In this document: positions 18,081 through 26,902 of the stretch, piece after piece
Layout of the letters: the number at the start of each line of letters is the position of its first letter
Numbering within the stretch: the first letter of the stretch is position 1
From: Trabulsiella odontotermitis
GTDB lineage: Bacteria > Pseudomonadota > Gammaproteobacteria > Enterobacterales > Enterobacteriaceae
NCBI RefSeq assembly: GCF_030053895.1
Contig: NZ_CP125781.1
Coordinates: 2,604,001-2,668,000, forward strand
Length of the DNA stretch: 64,000 bases
Direction: 5' to 3'
Notes under the pieces: model-generated
Database searches by the model: none
Seen by the model: the letters and a program-made list of their open reading frames with translations, nothing else
Told to the model about the DNA's origin: nothing
Made by a program: the position numbers and the translations under genes

Positions 18081-19819
18081 TGGCGGCGTGGGAACAGGTC
18101 AACCGCGGGATGGTGGCGAAGATCCTCGCCGAGCTGGAATATGAACGCGCACTGACCGCCGAAGAAATTGCTCCGCAGCGCTGGGCAATCCCCCTCGGCG
18201 ATGAGCGCTGGCAGTTTACCGCCACGCGTGGCATCTGGGGCTGGCTGCATATTGACCCCACGACGCTCAGCAACCGCAGCGGCGAACCGATTGAAGCCGA
18301 AAGCGCGCTGCGTCAGCTGGCGAAGGTGCTGGCGATGAGCGATGCACAGACCGCCGAACACCTGGAAGATCTCTACGCCACCCTGCGCGGCGACCTGCAG
18401 TTGCTCAGTGCCCGGGCGCATCTCGATGCCGACGCGCTGATCGATCTCGATCCGGACGCGTTGCAGTGTCTGCTCTCTGGTCATCCGAAGTTTATCTTTA
18501 ACAAAGGTCGCCGCGGCTGGGGGCTGGACGCCCTTCGTCAGTATGCGCCGGAGTATTGCGGGCGTTTTCGTCTGCACTGGATTGCCGTGCGCCGCGACCA
18601 TCTGGTATGGAGCAGCGACGCTGACTGTGATATCCGCACCCTGCTGGCAAGCGCGATGGACGACAGCGAACGCCGGCGTTTTGACGCCCACTGGCAGGCG
18701 CAAGGGCTGGACGATAACTGGTTACCGGTGCCACTGCATCCGTGGCAGTGGCAGCAGAAAATCGCCCTGCACTTTTTACCGCAACTGGCGCGTGGCGAAA
18801 TCACCGAACTGGGCGAGTTTGGCGATGAGTATCTGGCGCAGCAGTCTCTGCGCACGCTGACTAACGTCAGCCGTCGTGCGCCGTTTGATATCAAACTGCC
18901 GCTGACCATTTATAACACCTCCTGCTATCGCGGCATTCCGGGCAAGTATATTGCCGCCGGTCCGCTGGCCTCGCGCTGGCTGCAACAGCAGTTTTCACAG
19001 GATGCGACGCTGACCGCGCTGGGCGCTCAAGCGCTGGGTGAACCGGCTGCGGGGTATCTTTCGCACACCGGCTATGCCGCGTTGCCGAAAGCGCCCTACC
19101 GTTTCCAGGAAATGCTCGGCGTGATCTGGCGCGAAAACCCCTCCTGCTATCTGCAGGACGGCGAGCAGGCGGTGCTGATGGCGGCGCTGATGGAGACCGA
19201 TAACGCCGGTCGCCCGTTGATTGACGCGTGGATCGCCCGTTCCGGTCTTTCCGCTGACGTCTGGCTGGAGAAGCTGTTCACCGCCGTGGTGCTGCCGTTC
19301 TACCACCTGCTGTGCCGTTACGGCGTGGCACTGATTGCTCACGGCCAGAACGTGACGTTGGTGATGAAAGACCATGTGCCGCAGCGCATTTTGCTGAAAG
19401 ATTTTCAGGGCGATATGCGACTGGTGGATGTTGATTTCCCCGAAGCCGCCACGTTGCCGGAGGCAGTAAAAACCGTCACCGCACGCCTCAGTGCGGATTA
19501 CATCATTCACGACCTGCAGACCGGTCATTTTGTTACCGTGCTGCGCTTTATTTCCCGCCTGACGCTTCAGTGCGGCGTCAGCGAAACGCGTTTTTATCAG
19601 ATTCTGGCGGGCGTCCTTCAGCGCTATATGGCGCAGCACCCGCAGATGGCCGAACGCTTCGCGTTGTTCGACCTGTTCAAACCGCAAATCATTCGCGTGG
19701 TGCTGAACCCCGTGAAACTCACGTTCTCCGAACACGATGGCGGCAGCCGCATGCTGCCGGACTATTTAACCGATCTCAACAACCCACTTTATCTGGTCAC
19801 CAGGGAGTCCGCAGAATGA
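18077..19819 (+). CDS. iucC: Aerobactin synthase IucC (NIS synthetase)
   Basis: NIS synthetase that attaches the second N6-acetyl-N6-hydroxylysine to the IucA product, completing aerobactin. It has 580 residues with a strong whole-length match to plasmid IucC, including GHPKFIFNKGRRGWG (about 135-149), HPWQWQQK at 221-228, the NTSCYRGIPGKYIAAGP segment and HGQN in the ATP site. A second ATG one codon in (18080) could be the start. It overlaps iucB by four bases and its TGA overlaps the iucD ATG. Confidence 0.96.
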   Translation: MMAAWEQVNRGMVAKILAELEYERALTAEEIAPQRWAIPLGDERWQFTATRGIWGWLHIDPTTLSNRSGEPIEAESALRQLAKVLAMSDAQTAEHLEDLYATLRGDLQLLSARAHLDADALIDLDPDALQCLLSGHPKFIFNKGRRGWGLDALRQYAPEYCGRFRLHWIAVRRDHLVWSSDADCDIRTLLASAMDDSERRRFDAHWQAQGLDDNWLPVPLHPWQWQQKIALHFLPQLARGEITELGEFGDEYLAQQSLRTLTNVSRRAPFDIKLPLTIYNTSCYRGIPGKYIAAGPLASRWLQQQFSQDATLTALGAQALGEPAAGYLSHTGYAALPKAPYRFQEMLGVIWRENPSCYLQDGEQAVLMAALMETDNAGRPLIDAWIARSGLSADVWLEKLFTAVVLPFYHLLCRYGVALIAHGQNVTLVMKDHVPQRILLKDFQGDMRLVDVDFPEAATLPEAVKTVTARLSADYIIHDLQTGHFVTVLRFISRLTLQCGVSETRFYQILAGVLQRYMAQHPQMAERFALFDLFKPQIIRVVLNPVKLTFSEHDGGSRMLPDYLTDLNNPLYLVTRESAE

Positions 19820-21138
19820 AAACGTATGATTTCATTGGCATAGGTATTGGCCCGTTCAATTTAAGCATCGCCGCGCTGGCAGAAGGTCTCGAGGGCTTCA
19901 GTACGCTGTTTCTGGAAAGCAAACCACAGTTTTCGTGGCATCCGGGAATGATGGTGCCGGATTGCTACATGCAGACCAGTTTTCTGAAAGATCTGGTGAG
20001 CGCCGTCGAACCGACCAATCGCCACAGCTTCCTCAACTATCTGGTGCAGCGCAAGAAGTTCTACCGTTTTCTGACCACCGAACAGCGCACCGTTTCCCGC
20101 GAAGAATTTGCGGATTACCTGTGCTGGGCGGCGGCGAGTCTCAATAACCTCGCGTTCAGCCAGCAGGTGCAGGAAGTGAGTTATGACGAGCAGGCCGGAG
20201 TTTTCAACGTGGTGACGCAACGCGATCATTTCCGCGCGCGCCACGTCTGCCTTGGCATCGGGAAGGCGATCAACCTGCCCGCCTGCGTGAACGAGCAGAG
20301 TGATCGTTGCTTCCATGCCAGCGAAATGATGATGCGTACGCCATCGCTGGCCAGTAAGCGCGTGACCGTGGTCGGCGGCGGCCAGAGCGGCGCGGATCTG
20401 TTCCTCAACATTTTCCGGGGCGAATGGGGCCAGCCGTCGGCACTGAACTGGATTTCGCGGCGCAACAACTACAATGCCCTTGATGAAGCGGCGTTCGCTA
20501 ACGAATATTTCACCCCGGAGTATCTCGACAGCTTTGCCACGCTGAAAGAAGAGGTACGCGAAAAGATGCTTGCCGAGCAGAAGATGACGTCCGATGGCAT
20601 CACGACAGAATCGCTGCTGGCGATTTACCGCGCCATGTATCACCGCTTCGAAGTATTGCGCGAACCACAATGGGCGCACCTGCTCCCTTCCCGTTCCGTC
20701 ACCCGCGTCACCACACAAGACAACAGCCAGCGCCTGACGTTGCGTCATCACCTTGATGATGGCGAAGAGACGCTCGATACCGACATCGTGATTTTTGCCA
20801 CTGGTTATCGTCCGGCGCAACCGACATTTCTCGCCCCACTGGCGCACCGCCTGCACCTGACCCGTGATGAGGAATTTCAGGTCAATACCGATTTCTCTGT
20901 GCAATGGGATGGCCCGCAGAGCAATCAGCTTTTTGCCGTCAATGCCGGAATGCACAGTCTTGGTATTGCCGAACCGCAGCTCAGCCTGATGGCCTGGCGT
21001 GCGGCGCGAATTATCAATCGCGCTCACCCGAAGGCGCCGTTTGAGCTGTCCACCACCCCTGGCGTGATCCACTGGCGCAGCGAGCCCAGCCGCGATCTTC
21101 ACCAGGTTTTTCAACCGTTAAAAACTACTGAGTTCTGA
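19816..21138 (+). CDS. iucD: L-lysine N6-monooxygenase IucD
   Basis: FAD- and NADPH-dependent hydroxylase that makes N6-hydroxylysine, the first committed step of aerobactin synthesis. The protein has 440 residues from the ATG that overlaps the iucC stop. It shows the FAD motif GIGIGPFNLS (8-17), the NADPH motif VVGGGQSG near 190 and the late ATGY motif. The N-terminus is hydrophobic, as in plasmid IucD, which is membrane-associated. A long in-frame reading upstream lies inside iucC and is not used. Confidence 0.96.
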   Translation: MKTYDFIGIGIGPFNLSIAALAEGLEGFSTLFLESKPQFSWHPGMMVPDCYMQTSFLKDLVSAVEPTNRHSFLNYLVQRKKFYRFLTTEQRTVSREEFADYLCWAAASLNNLAFSQQVQEVSYDEQAGVFNVVTQRDHFRARHVCLGIGKAINLPACVNEQSDRCFHASEMMMRTPSLASKRVTVVGGGQSGADLFLNIFRGEWGQPSALNWISRRNNYNALDEAAFANEYFTPEYLDSFATLKEEVREKMLAEQKMTSDGITTESLLAIYRAMYHRFEVLREPQWAHLLPSRSVTRVTTQDNSQRLTLRHHLDDGEETLDTDIVIFATGYRPAQPTFLAPLAHRLHLTRDEEFQVNTDFSVQWDGPQSNQLFAVNAGMHSLGIAEPQLSLMAWRAARIINRAHPKAPFELSTTPGVIHWRSEPSRDLHQVFQPLKTTEF

Positions 21139-21154
21139 CAGGAACACAATAACA

Positions 21155-23344
21155 ATGAAACGTTCTTATCTTTGGGTTTTGAATCCTTGCCTGTTGGCTA
21201 TGCTTTCCGCGTCTGCATGGGCGGAAGATCAAAAGGAAGAATCTCTGGTCGTCACAGCCAGCCGCGCGAATCACAGCGTGGCGGATATGGCGCAAACCAC
21301 CTGGGTCATTGAACAGGCTGAAATCGAACAGCAGGTTCAGGGCGGTAAAGAGCTGAAAGAGGTACTGGCGCAGCTGATCCCCGGCATGGATGTCAGCAGC
21401 CAGGGCCGTACCAACTACGGCATGAACATGCGCGGACGTTCAATGATGGTGATGGTTGACGGCGTGCGTCTCAACTCCTCCCGCAGCGACAGCCGCCAGC
21501 TGGATTCTATTGACCCGTTCAATATTGAGCGCATTGAGGTTATCTCCGGCGCAACCTCGTTGTATGGCGGCGGGAGTACCGGCGGTCTGATTAACGTGGT
21601 GACTAAAAAAGGCCAGCCGGAAACCGAAGTGGAGTTCCAGACCGGCGCGAAAAGCGGATTTAACAGCCATAACGATCACGATGAAAACGTGGCGGCAGCG
21701 GTCAGCGGCGGCAATGATAACGCCTCCGGGCGTCTCTCCGTGGCATACCAGCGTTACGGCGGCTGGTACGATGGCAACGGCGACGAAGTGATCATCGATA
21801 ACACCCAGACCGGTCTGCAATATTCTGACCGTCTGGATGTTATGGGCACCGGCACGCTGAACATCGACGACCACCAGCAGTTACAGCTCACCACCCAGTA
21901 CTATAAAAGCCAGTCTGACGGCAAGCACGGCCTGTTCCTCGGCGACAACTTCTCGGCTGTCACTGGCGATGCGAAAGCCTACAACAAAGGCAATCTCGAT
22001 TCCGACCGCCTGCCGGGCACCGAGCGTCATCTGATTAACCTGCAATACTCCAATACTGATTTCTGGGGGCAGGATCTGGCGGCGCAGATTTACTATCGCG
22101 ATGAGAGCCTGACCTTCTATCCGTTCCCGACACTCTCCAAAGGCGCGGTCACCAGCATTGGTGCGTCGCAGCAGAAAACTGACTTTTACGGCGGCAAGCT
22201 GACCCTTAACAGCAAGCCGGTCGATGACCTGTCGCTGACCTGGGGTATCGATGCCGATCACGAAACCTTCAACGCCAACCAGCAGTTCTTTGATCTCAGC
22301 AAAGCGGCGGCGAGCGGCGGCATGACGCTGGATAACGCCTATAACGTCGGGCGCTATCCGGGTTACAGCATCACCAACCTCGCGCCGTTCCTGCAGGCCA
22401 GTTATGACATCGACGCTATCACCCTGAGCGGCGGCGTGCGCTATCAGTACACCGAAAACAAGGTGGATGATTTTGTTGGCTATGCGCAGCAGCAGGCGAT
22501 CGCCACCGGCAAAGCGACCTCAGCCGACGCGGTACCGGGCGGGAAAACCGACTACAACAACTTCCTGTTCAACGCCGGCATCCTCGGTCACATCACTGAC
22601 CGCCAGCAGGTATGGTTCAACTTCTCGCAGGGCTTTGAAATCCCGGATCTGGCGAAATATTACGGTTCCGGCAACTACACGCTGGTCAACGGTCATTACC
22701 GCCTGAACAACAGCGTCAACGTGAATGATTCGAAGCTCGACGGCATTAAAGTCAACGCTTACGAGCTGGGCTGGCGTCTGACCGGCGACAACCTGCGCAC
22801 GCAGGTGGCGGCGTACTACTCGCTGTCGGACAAAACCATCAACATCAACAAGACCGACATGACCATCACTATGGATGACGACAAACGTCGCATTTACGGG
22901 GTGGAAGGCCAGGTGGATTACTTCTTCAGCGACAGCGACTGGAGCCTCGGTTCGAACTTCAACGCCATCAAATCCGAAACCCGCGAAAACGGGAAATGGG
23001 AGAAACTGACCGTTGACAGCGCCAGCCCGTCAAAAGTCAGCGCATGGGTCAACTGGGCACCGGGCGACTGGGCACTCCGCGTGCAGAGCACCCAGACGTT
23101 TGATGTTTCCGATGCGGACGGCAACAAAATTGACGGCTACAACACCGTTGATTTCCTCGGCAGCTACACTCTGCCGGTGGGCAAAGTCAGCTTCAGCATC
23201 GAAAACCTGCTCGACGAAGATTACACCACCGTCTGGGGCCAGCGCGCACCGGGTCTCTACAGCCCGACTTACGGCGCGCCAGGTCTGTACACCTATAAAG
23301 GCCGCGGCCGCACCTTTGGCCTGAACTATTCCGTGTTGTTCTGA
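21155..23344 (+). CDS. iutA: Ferric aerobactin outer-membrane receptor IutA
   Basis: TonB-dependent receptor that imports ferric aerobactin (also a known cloacin DF13 receptor in its family). The 729-residue protein has a signal peptide cleaved near Ala-Trp-Ala at about 21-23, a TonB box ESLVVTAS at 29-36, a plug domain (about 37-160) with NYGMNMRGR, and a 22-strand barrel ending in the terminal aromatic signature NYSVLF. It is recognisably IutA, but differs at many residues from the ColV receptor, so it is probably not a recent plasmid capture. Last gene of the operon, with a strong terminator downstream. Confidence 0.96.
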   Translation: MKRSYLWVLNPCLLAMLSASAWAEDQKEESLVVTASRANHSVADMAQTTWVIEQAEIEQQVQGGKELKEVLAQLIPGMDVSSQGRTNYGMNMRGRSMMVMVDGVRLNSSRSDSRQLDSIDPFNIERIEVISGATSLYGGGSTGGLINVVTKKGQPETEVEFQTGAKSGFNSHNDHDENVAAAVSGGNDNASGRLSVAYQRYGGWYDGNGDEVIIDNTQTGLQYSDRLDVMGTGTLNIDDHQQLQLTTQYYKSQSDGKHGLFLGDNFSAVTGDAKAYNKGNLDSDRLPGTERHLINLQYSNTDFWGQDLAAQIYYRDESLTFYPFPTLSKGAVTSIGASQQKTDFYGGKLTLNSKPVDDLSLTWGIDADHETFNANQQFFDLSKAAASGGMTLDNAYNVGRYPGYSITNLAPFLQASYDIDAITLSGGVRYQYTENKVDDFVGYAQQQAIATGKATSADAVPGGKTDYNNFLFNAGILGHITDRQQVWFNFSQGFEIPDLAKYYGSGNYTLVNGHYRLNNSVNVNDSKLDGIKVNAYELGWRLTGDNLRTQVAAYYSLSDKTININKTDMTITMDDDKRRIYGVEGQVDYFFSDSDWSLGSNFNAIKSETRENGKWEKLTVDSASPSKVSAWVNWAPGDWALRVQSTQTFDVSDADGNKIDGYNTVDFLGSYTLPVGKVSFSIENLLDEDYTTVWGQRAPGLYSPTYGAPGLYTYKGRGRTFGLNYSVLF

Positions 23345-23346
23345 TA

Positions 23347-23383
23347 AAAAAACGCCACCGGCAATGGCGGGTGGCGTTTTTTA
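23347..23383. terminator. Bidirectional terminator between iutA and ycgN
   Basis: Stem AAAAACGCCACC / GGTGGCGTTTTT with poly-T tails on both strands. It closes the aerobactin operon on the right and also terminates the convergent ycg genes. Confidence 0.93.
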
Positions 23384-23397
23384 TTATCTCTCTGTTT

Positions 23398-23859
23398 TTA
23401 ATCCGCCCATTCAGGCTTATTTAAAATATGATCCTGCCAGTCCCTGACCTGGGATTCCTCCACCGCAATATGGCGGACGGAAATTCGCTCACCGTGCATG
23501 GCGGCTTTTGAACCGGTAAGCAACGGGTGCCATTTTGGCAGCGGTTTGCCTTCGGCCAGCAGGCGATAGGCGCAGGTGTGCGGCAGCCATTCGAACGTCG
23601 GCAGGTTTTCGCGGGTGAGTTTGATGCAGTCCGGCTCATAGTCGAAACGTTTTTCGTAGTTCCGGCACTGACAGGTTTTGATATTGAGCTGTTTGCAGGC
23701 GACGTTGGTGAAGTAAATTTCGTCGGTATCTTCATCCATTAGCTTGTGCAGGCAGCACTGCCCGCAGCCATCGCACAGCGACTCCCACTCGGCGTCTGTC
23801 ATTTCGTCGAGAGTTTTACGTTGCCAGAAGGGTGTTTCGCTCATCAGGATGTCCGCCAT
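23398..23859 (-). CDS. ycgN: YcgN family cysteine-cluster protein
   Basis: A 153-residue UPF0260-type protein rich in cysteine: CDGCGQCC near 29-36, then single cysteines in NVACKQ, TCQC, PDC and HTC. The pattern suggests a metal or iron-sulfur ligand set; the function is unknown. ATG 23859 matches the longer E. coli form, and an internal ATG at 23844 is an alternative start. Last of the ycgL-ycgM-ycgN group. Confidence 0.9.
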   Translation of the reverse strand: MADILMSETPFWQRKTLDEMTDAEWESLCDGCGQCCLHKLMDEDTDEIYFTNVACKQLNIKTCQCRNYEKRFDYEPDCIKLTRENLPTFEWLPHTCAYRLLAEGKPLPKWHPLLTGSKAAMHGERISVRHIAVEESQVRDWQDHILNKPEWAD

Positions 23860-23937
23860 TGAAAACCAGGGTGCACCTTATAACCAGTCTGGCACGTTGA
23901 TGCAAGTTTTGCCGCCCGAAAGGGCGGCACAGAAAGG

Positions 23938-24597
23938 TTACAGCACGCGGGTGGAAAGCGACAGGCCATTCAGACTCACGTCAAGTTCGTCGCCACTGGC
24001 GAGCGGGCCGACGCCATCCGGGGTGCCAGTCAGAATGACGTCACCGGGCTTGAGGGTGAAATAGCGGCTCATGTAGGCAATCAGCGGTACGATTTTGTGG
24101 ATCATATCCGCCGTGCTGCCCTGCTGGCGCACCGCGCCATTCACTTTCAGACCGAGCGTGGTATTTTGCGCGTCGCCGTTAAATTCTCCCGCCGGAATAA
24201 AACCGGAGATCGGGCAGGAATTATCAAAGCCTTTGGCTTTTTCCCACGGCTGACCGGCTTTTTTCATTTTGCCCTGCACATCGCGCAGCGTCAGATCCAG
24301 CGCCACACCATAACCGGCAATCGCTTTCTGGACGTGCTCTTCGGTGGCCTGCCGCAGCGTCGCGCCAATCAGCACCGCCAGCTCCACTTCGTGGTGCACC
24401 GAACCCAGACCTTGCGGGATCACCAGCGGCTGGTGAATATCACACAGCGCGGTTTCCGGTTTAATAAACAGCACTGGTTCATCCGGCGTTTCGCTGCCCA
24501 TTTCTTTAATATGTTTGGCATAATTACTGCCAACGCAGACAACTTTACTGACCGGGTAATCCAGCAGAGCGCCCTGCCAGTTATGATGTTGATACAT
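23938..24597 (-). CDS. ycgM: Fumarylacetoacetate hydrolase family protein YcgM
   Basis: A 219-residue single-domain FAH-family enzyme, the size of acylpyruvase/oxaloacetate decarboxylase relatives such as FAHD1. The metal-binding acidic residues typical of the family lie in VHHEVELAVLIG (about 88-99) and the following LDLTLRDVQ segment; GDVILTGTPDGVG near the C-terminus is also diagnostic. Its substrate is unproven. Lies 13 bases after ycgL. Confidence 0.92.
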   Translation of the reverse strand: MYQHHNWQGALLDYPVSKVVCVGSNYAKHIKEMGSETPDEPVLFIKPETALCDIHQPLVIPQGLGSVHHEVELAVLIGATLRQATEEHVQKAIAGYGVALDLTLRDVQGKMKKAGQPWEKAKGFDNSCPISGFIPAGEFNGDAQNTTLGLKVNGAVRQQGSTADMIHKIVPLIAYMSRYFTLKPGDVILTGTPDGVGPLASGDELDVSLNGLSLSTRVL

Positions 24598-24610
24598 TAT
24601 ATTCCCCTGA

Positions 24611-24886
24611 TTATTTTTTCGCGGCCGCGCTCAGGTGTTGCTTGAGGAGATTTTCTGGCGGCGGCGGGAGTTGTAAATAATAGCCTTGATCGATCAGCGC
24701 CTGTTTTACTTTATCAAGATCAGCATTGACCAGTTTCTTACGGCCGTCCAGCGGCAGGATCATCGCCAGCTGTGGCTGACCGAACCCGCGCATTAGTTCT
24801 TCCGGTACGCGCGAGAAATCGTCCTTTTTTTCGACATATAAATAGGTCTGGTCACGTTTTGAACTTCGGTAGATCACACAAAACAT
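24611..24886 (-). CDS. ycgL: YcgL domain protein
   Basis: Small soluble protein starting MFCVIYRSSKRDQTYLYV, with the conserved FGQPQLAMILPLDGRKKLVNAD stretch in two parts (FGQPQLAMILPL, DGRKKLVNAD). A TTG at 24925 in the same frame would extend it by 13 residues and resembles the older E. coli annotation; neither start has a convincing ribosome site. Function unknown. It lies divergent to minC, as in E. coli. Confidence 0.9.
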   Translation of the reverse strand: MFCVIYRSSKRDQTYLYVEKKDDFSRVPEELMRGFGQPQLAMILPLDGRKKLVNADLDKVKQALIDQGYYLQLPPPPENLLKQHLSAAAKK

Positions 24887-25012
24887 ACTTTTACTCTGAA
24901 TTAATCTGGTGGTTACTTGCCTCAATATATGACTGACTATAACATGCCTGATAGTCTTCGGAATATCACCGCACTTCGGCGGTTGATAATGTGAAAATTG
25001 AGTAAGGCCAGG

Positions 25013-25714
25013 ATGTCACAGACGCCACTAGAATTGAAAGGCAGTAGCTTCACCTTATCAGTCCTCCATTTGCATGAAGCAAAACCCGAGGTTATTCGTC
25101 AGGCGTTAGAAGACAAAATCGCCCAGGCGCCGGCTTTTCTTCGCCATGCGCCGGTAGTGGTGAATATCAGCAATCTCGACGACGCTGTCTCCTGGCACCC
25201 CCTTCAACAGGTCATCAGCGAAACCGGCCTGCGTATTATGGGCGTCAGCGGCTGCAAAAACGTCAAGCTGAAAGCAGAAATTGACAGCGCCGGCATTCCC
25301 TTACTGACTGAAGGGAAAGAGAAAGTTTCTCGTGCCGCCACGGCAAAAACGCCCCCCGCTCCGGCAAAAGATGTTGCTCCCGTCACAAAAACACGATTGA
25401 TTGACGCTCCGGTTCGTTCCGGTCAGCGAATTTATGCACCACAATGTGATCTGATTGTGACGAACCACGTGAGTGCTGGCGCGGAACTTATTGCCGATGG
25501 CAACATCCATGTTTATGGCATGATGCGTGGGCGCGCGCTGGCAGGCGCTGGCGGCGACAGAGAAGCACAAATATTTTGTACGCACCTTGCGGCGGAACTG
25601 GTTTCCATTGCCGGGCAATACTGGCTGAGCGATAACATCCCGGCCGAATTTTATGGCAAAGCGGCGCGACTGCAACTGGCAGACGACGCTTTGACTGTTC
25701 AACCGTTGAATTGA
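25013..25714 (+). CDS. minC: Septum site-determining protein MinC
   Basis: Inhibitor of FtsZ polymerisation that, with MinD at the membrane, blocks septa near the poles. The 233-residue protein has an N-terminal FtsZ-inhibiting domain (about 1-105), an Ala/Pro-rich linker (about 106-125) and a C-terminal beta-helix that binds MinD and FtsZ tails, with RSGQRIYAPQCDLIV and GMMRGRALAGA. The ATG at 25013 fits the E. coli start. First gene of minCDE. Confidence 0.97.
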   Translation: MSQTPLELKGSSFTLSVLHLHEAKPEVIRQALEDKIAQAPAFLRHAPVVVNISNLDDAVSWHPLQQVISETGLRIMGVSGCKNVKLKAEIDSAGIPLLTEGKEKVSRAATAKTPPAPAKDVAPVTKTRLIDAPVRSGQRIYAPQCDLIVTNHVSAGAELIADGNIHVYGMMRGRALAGAGGDREAQIFCTHLAAELVSIAGQYWLSDNIPAEFYGKAARLQLADDALTVQPLN

Positions 25715-25737
25715 TCCCTTTTTAACAAGGAATTTCT

Positions 25738-26550
25738 ATGGCACGCATTATTGTTGTTACTTCGGGTAAAGGAGGCGTTGGCAAGACCACCTCCAGCGCG
25801 GCCATCGCTACTGGTTTGGCCCAGAAGGGAAAGAAAACTGTCGTTATCGATTTCGATATCGGGCTGCGTAACCTCGACCTGATTATGGGTTGCGAGCGTC
25901 GCGTGGTCTATGACTTCGTTAACGTCATCCAGGGCGATGCAACGCTGAATCAGGCGCTGATTAAGGACAAGCGCACTGAGAACCTCTTCATTTTGCCCGC
26001 CTCTCAGACGCGTGACAAAGACGCCCTCACCCGTGACGGTGTGGCGAAAGTGCTTGAAGAGCTGAAGAAGATGGAATTCGATTTCATCGTCTGCGACTCC
26101 CCGGCCGGTATCGAAACCGGCGCGCTGATGGCGCTCTATTTCGCTGATGAAGCGATTATCACCACCAACCCGGAAGTCTCTTCCGTGCGTGACTCAGACC
26201 GTATTCTTGGCATTCTGGCATCGAAATCCCGCCGCGCCGAAAACGGTGAAGATCCTATCAAAGAGCACCTGTTGTTGACCCGCTACAATCCGGGTCGTGT
26301 AAACCGTGGCGATATGCTGAGCATGGAAGATGTGCTGGAAATTCTGCGCATTAAACTCGTCGGCGTCATCCCGGAAGACCAGTCCGTACTGCGTGCTTCT
26401 AACCAGGGTGAGCCGGTTATTCTGGATGATACGTCGGATGCAGGGAAAGCCTATGCCGACGCAGTGGAACGTCTTCTGGGAGAAGAACGTCCTTTCCGCT
26501 TCGTAGAAGAAGAGAAGAAAGGTTTCCTCAAACGCCTGTTCGGAGGATAA
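25738..26550 (+). CDS. minD: Septum site-determining ATPase MinD
   Basis: ParA/Mrp-family ATPase that binds the membrane in its ATP form, recruits MinC, and oscillates pole to pole under MinE. Its 270 residues have a deviant Walker A motif SGKGGVGKTT at 9-18 (Lys11 and Lys16) and the C-terminal amphipathic membrane-targeting helix EEEKKGFLKRLFGG. It lies 23 bases after minC and three bases before minE. Confidence 0.98.
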   Translation: MARIIVVTSGKGGVGKTTSSAAIATGLAQKGKKTVVIDFDIGLRNLDLIMGCERRVVYDFVNVIQGDATLNQALIKDKRTENLFILPASQTRDKDALTRDGVAKVLEELKKMEFDFIVCDSPAGIETGALMALYFADEAIITTNPEVSSVRDSDRILGILASKSRRAENGEDPIKEHLLLTRYNPGRVNRGDMLSMEDVLEILRIKLVGVIPEDQSVLRASNQGEPVILDDTSDAGKAYADAVERLLGEERPFRFVEEEKKGFLKRLFGG

Positions 26551-26553
26551 ATT

Positions 26554-26823
26554 ATGGCATTACTCGACTTTTTTCTCTCACGAAAAAAGAACACCGCTAA
26601 CATCGCGAAAGAGCGGTTACAGATTATCGTGGCGGAACGCCGTCGCAGCGACGCAGAGCCGCATTACCTGCCACAGCTGAGAAAAGACATTCTGGAAGTG
26701 ATTTGCAAGTACGTGCAGATTGACCCGGAAATGGTCACCGTGCAGCTGGAGCAAAAAGATGGGGATATTTCGATTCTGGAGCTCAACGTTACATTGCCAG
26801 AAACGGAAGAGTCAAAGTCCTGA
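26554..26823 (+). CDS. minE: Cell division topological specificity factor MinE
   Basis: An 89-residue protein that stimulates MinD ATPase and confines MinC/MinD to the poles. The N-terminal anti-MinCD helix (ANIAKERLQIIVAERR, about 15-30) is followed by the beta-rich dimerisation domain. Third gene of minCDE, with GGAG upstream overlapping the end of minD. Confidence 0.97.
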   Translation: MALLDFFLSRKKNTANIAKERLQIIVAERRRSDAEPHYLPQLRKDILEVICKYVQIDPEMVTVQLEQKDGDISILELNVTLPETEESKS

Positions 26824-26830
26824 ACACGTA

Positions 26831-26891
26831 GCCCCGGCAAGCGCAACGCCGCCGGGGAATTCGCCGGGCGGCATGCTGTTTGCCCGGCCTA
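26831..26891. repeat. Pair of REP-type palindromes (BIME) between minE and rnd
   Basis: Two adjacent GC-rich hairpins between convergent genes: CCCCGGC/GCCGGGG (26832-26857) and GCCGGGC/GCCCGGC (26863-26888). The GCCCGGCCTAC end matches common REP tails. Likely 3'-end stabiliser or attenuating terminator for both operons. Confidence 0.75.
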
Positions 26892-26902
26892 CATTAGCTA
26901 CG

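Noticed and set aside
19861..21114. 417-codon open frame on the minus strand across iucD
   Set aside because: Shadow of iucD, which carries all its FAD and NADPH motifs on the plus strand; no recognisable domain in the antisense product.
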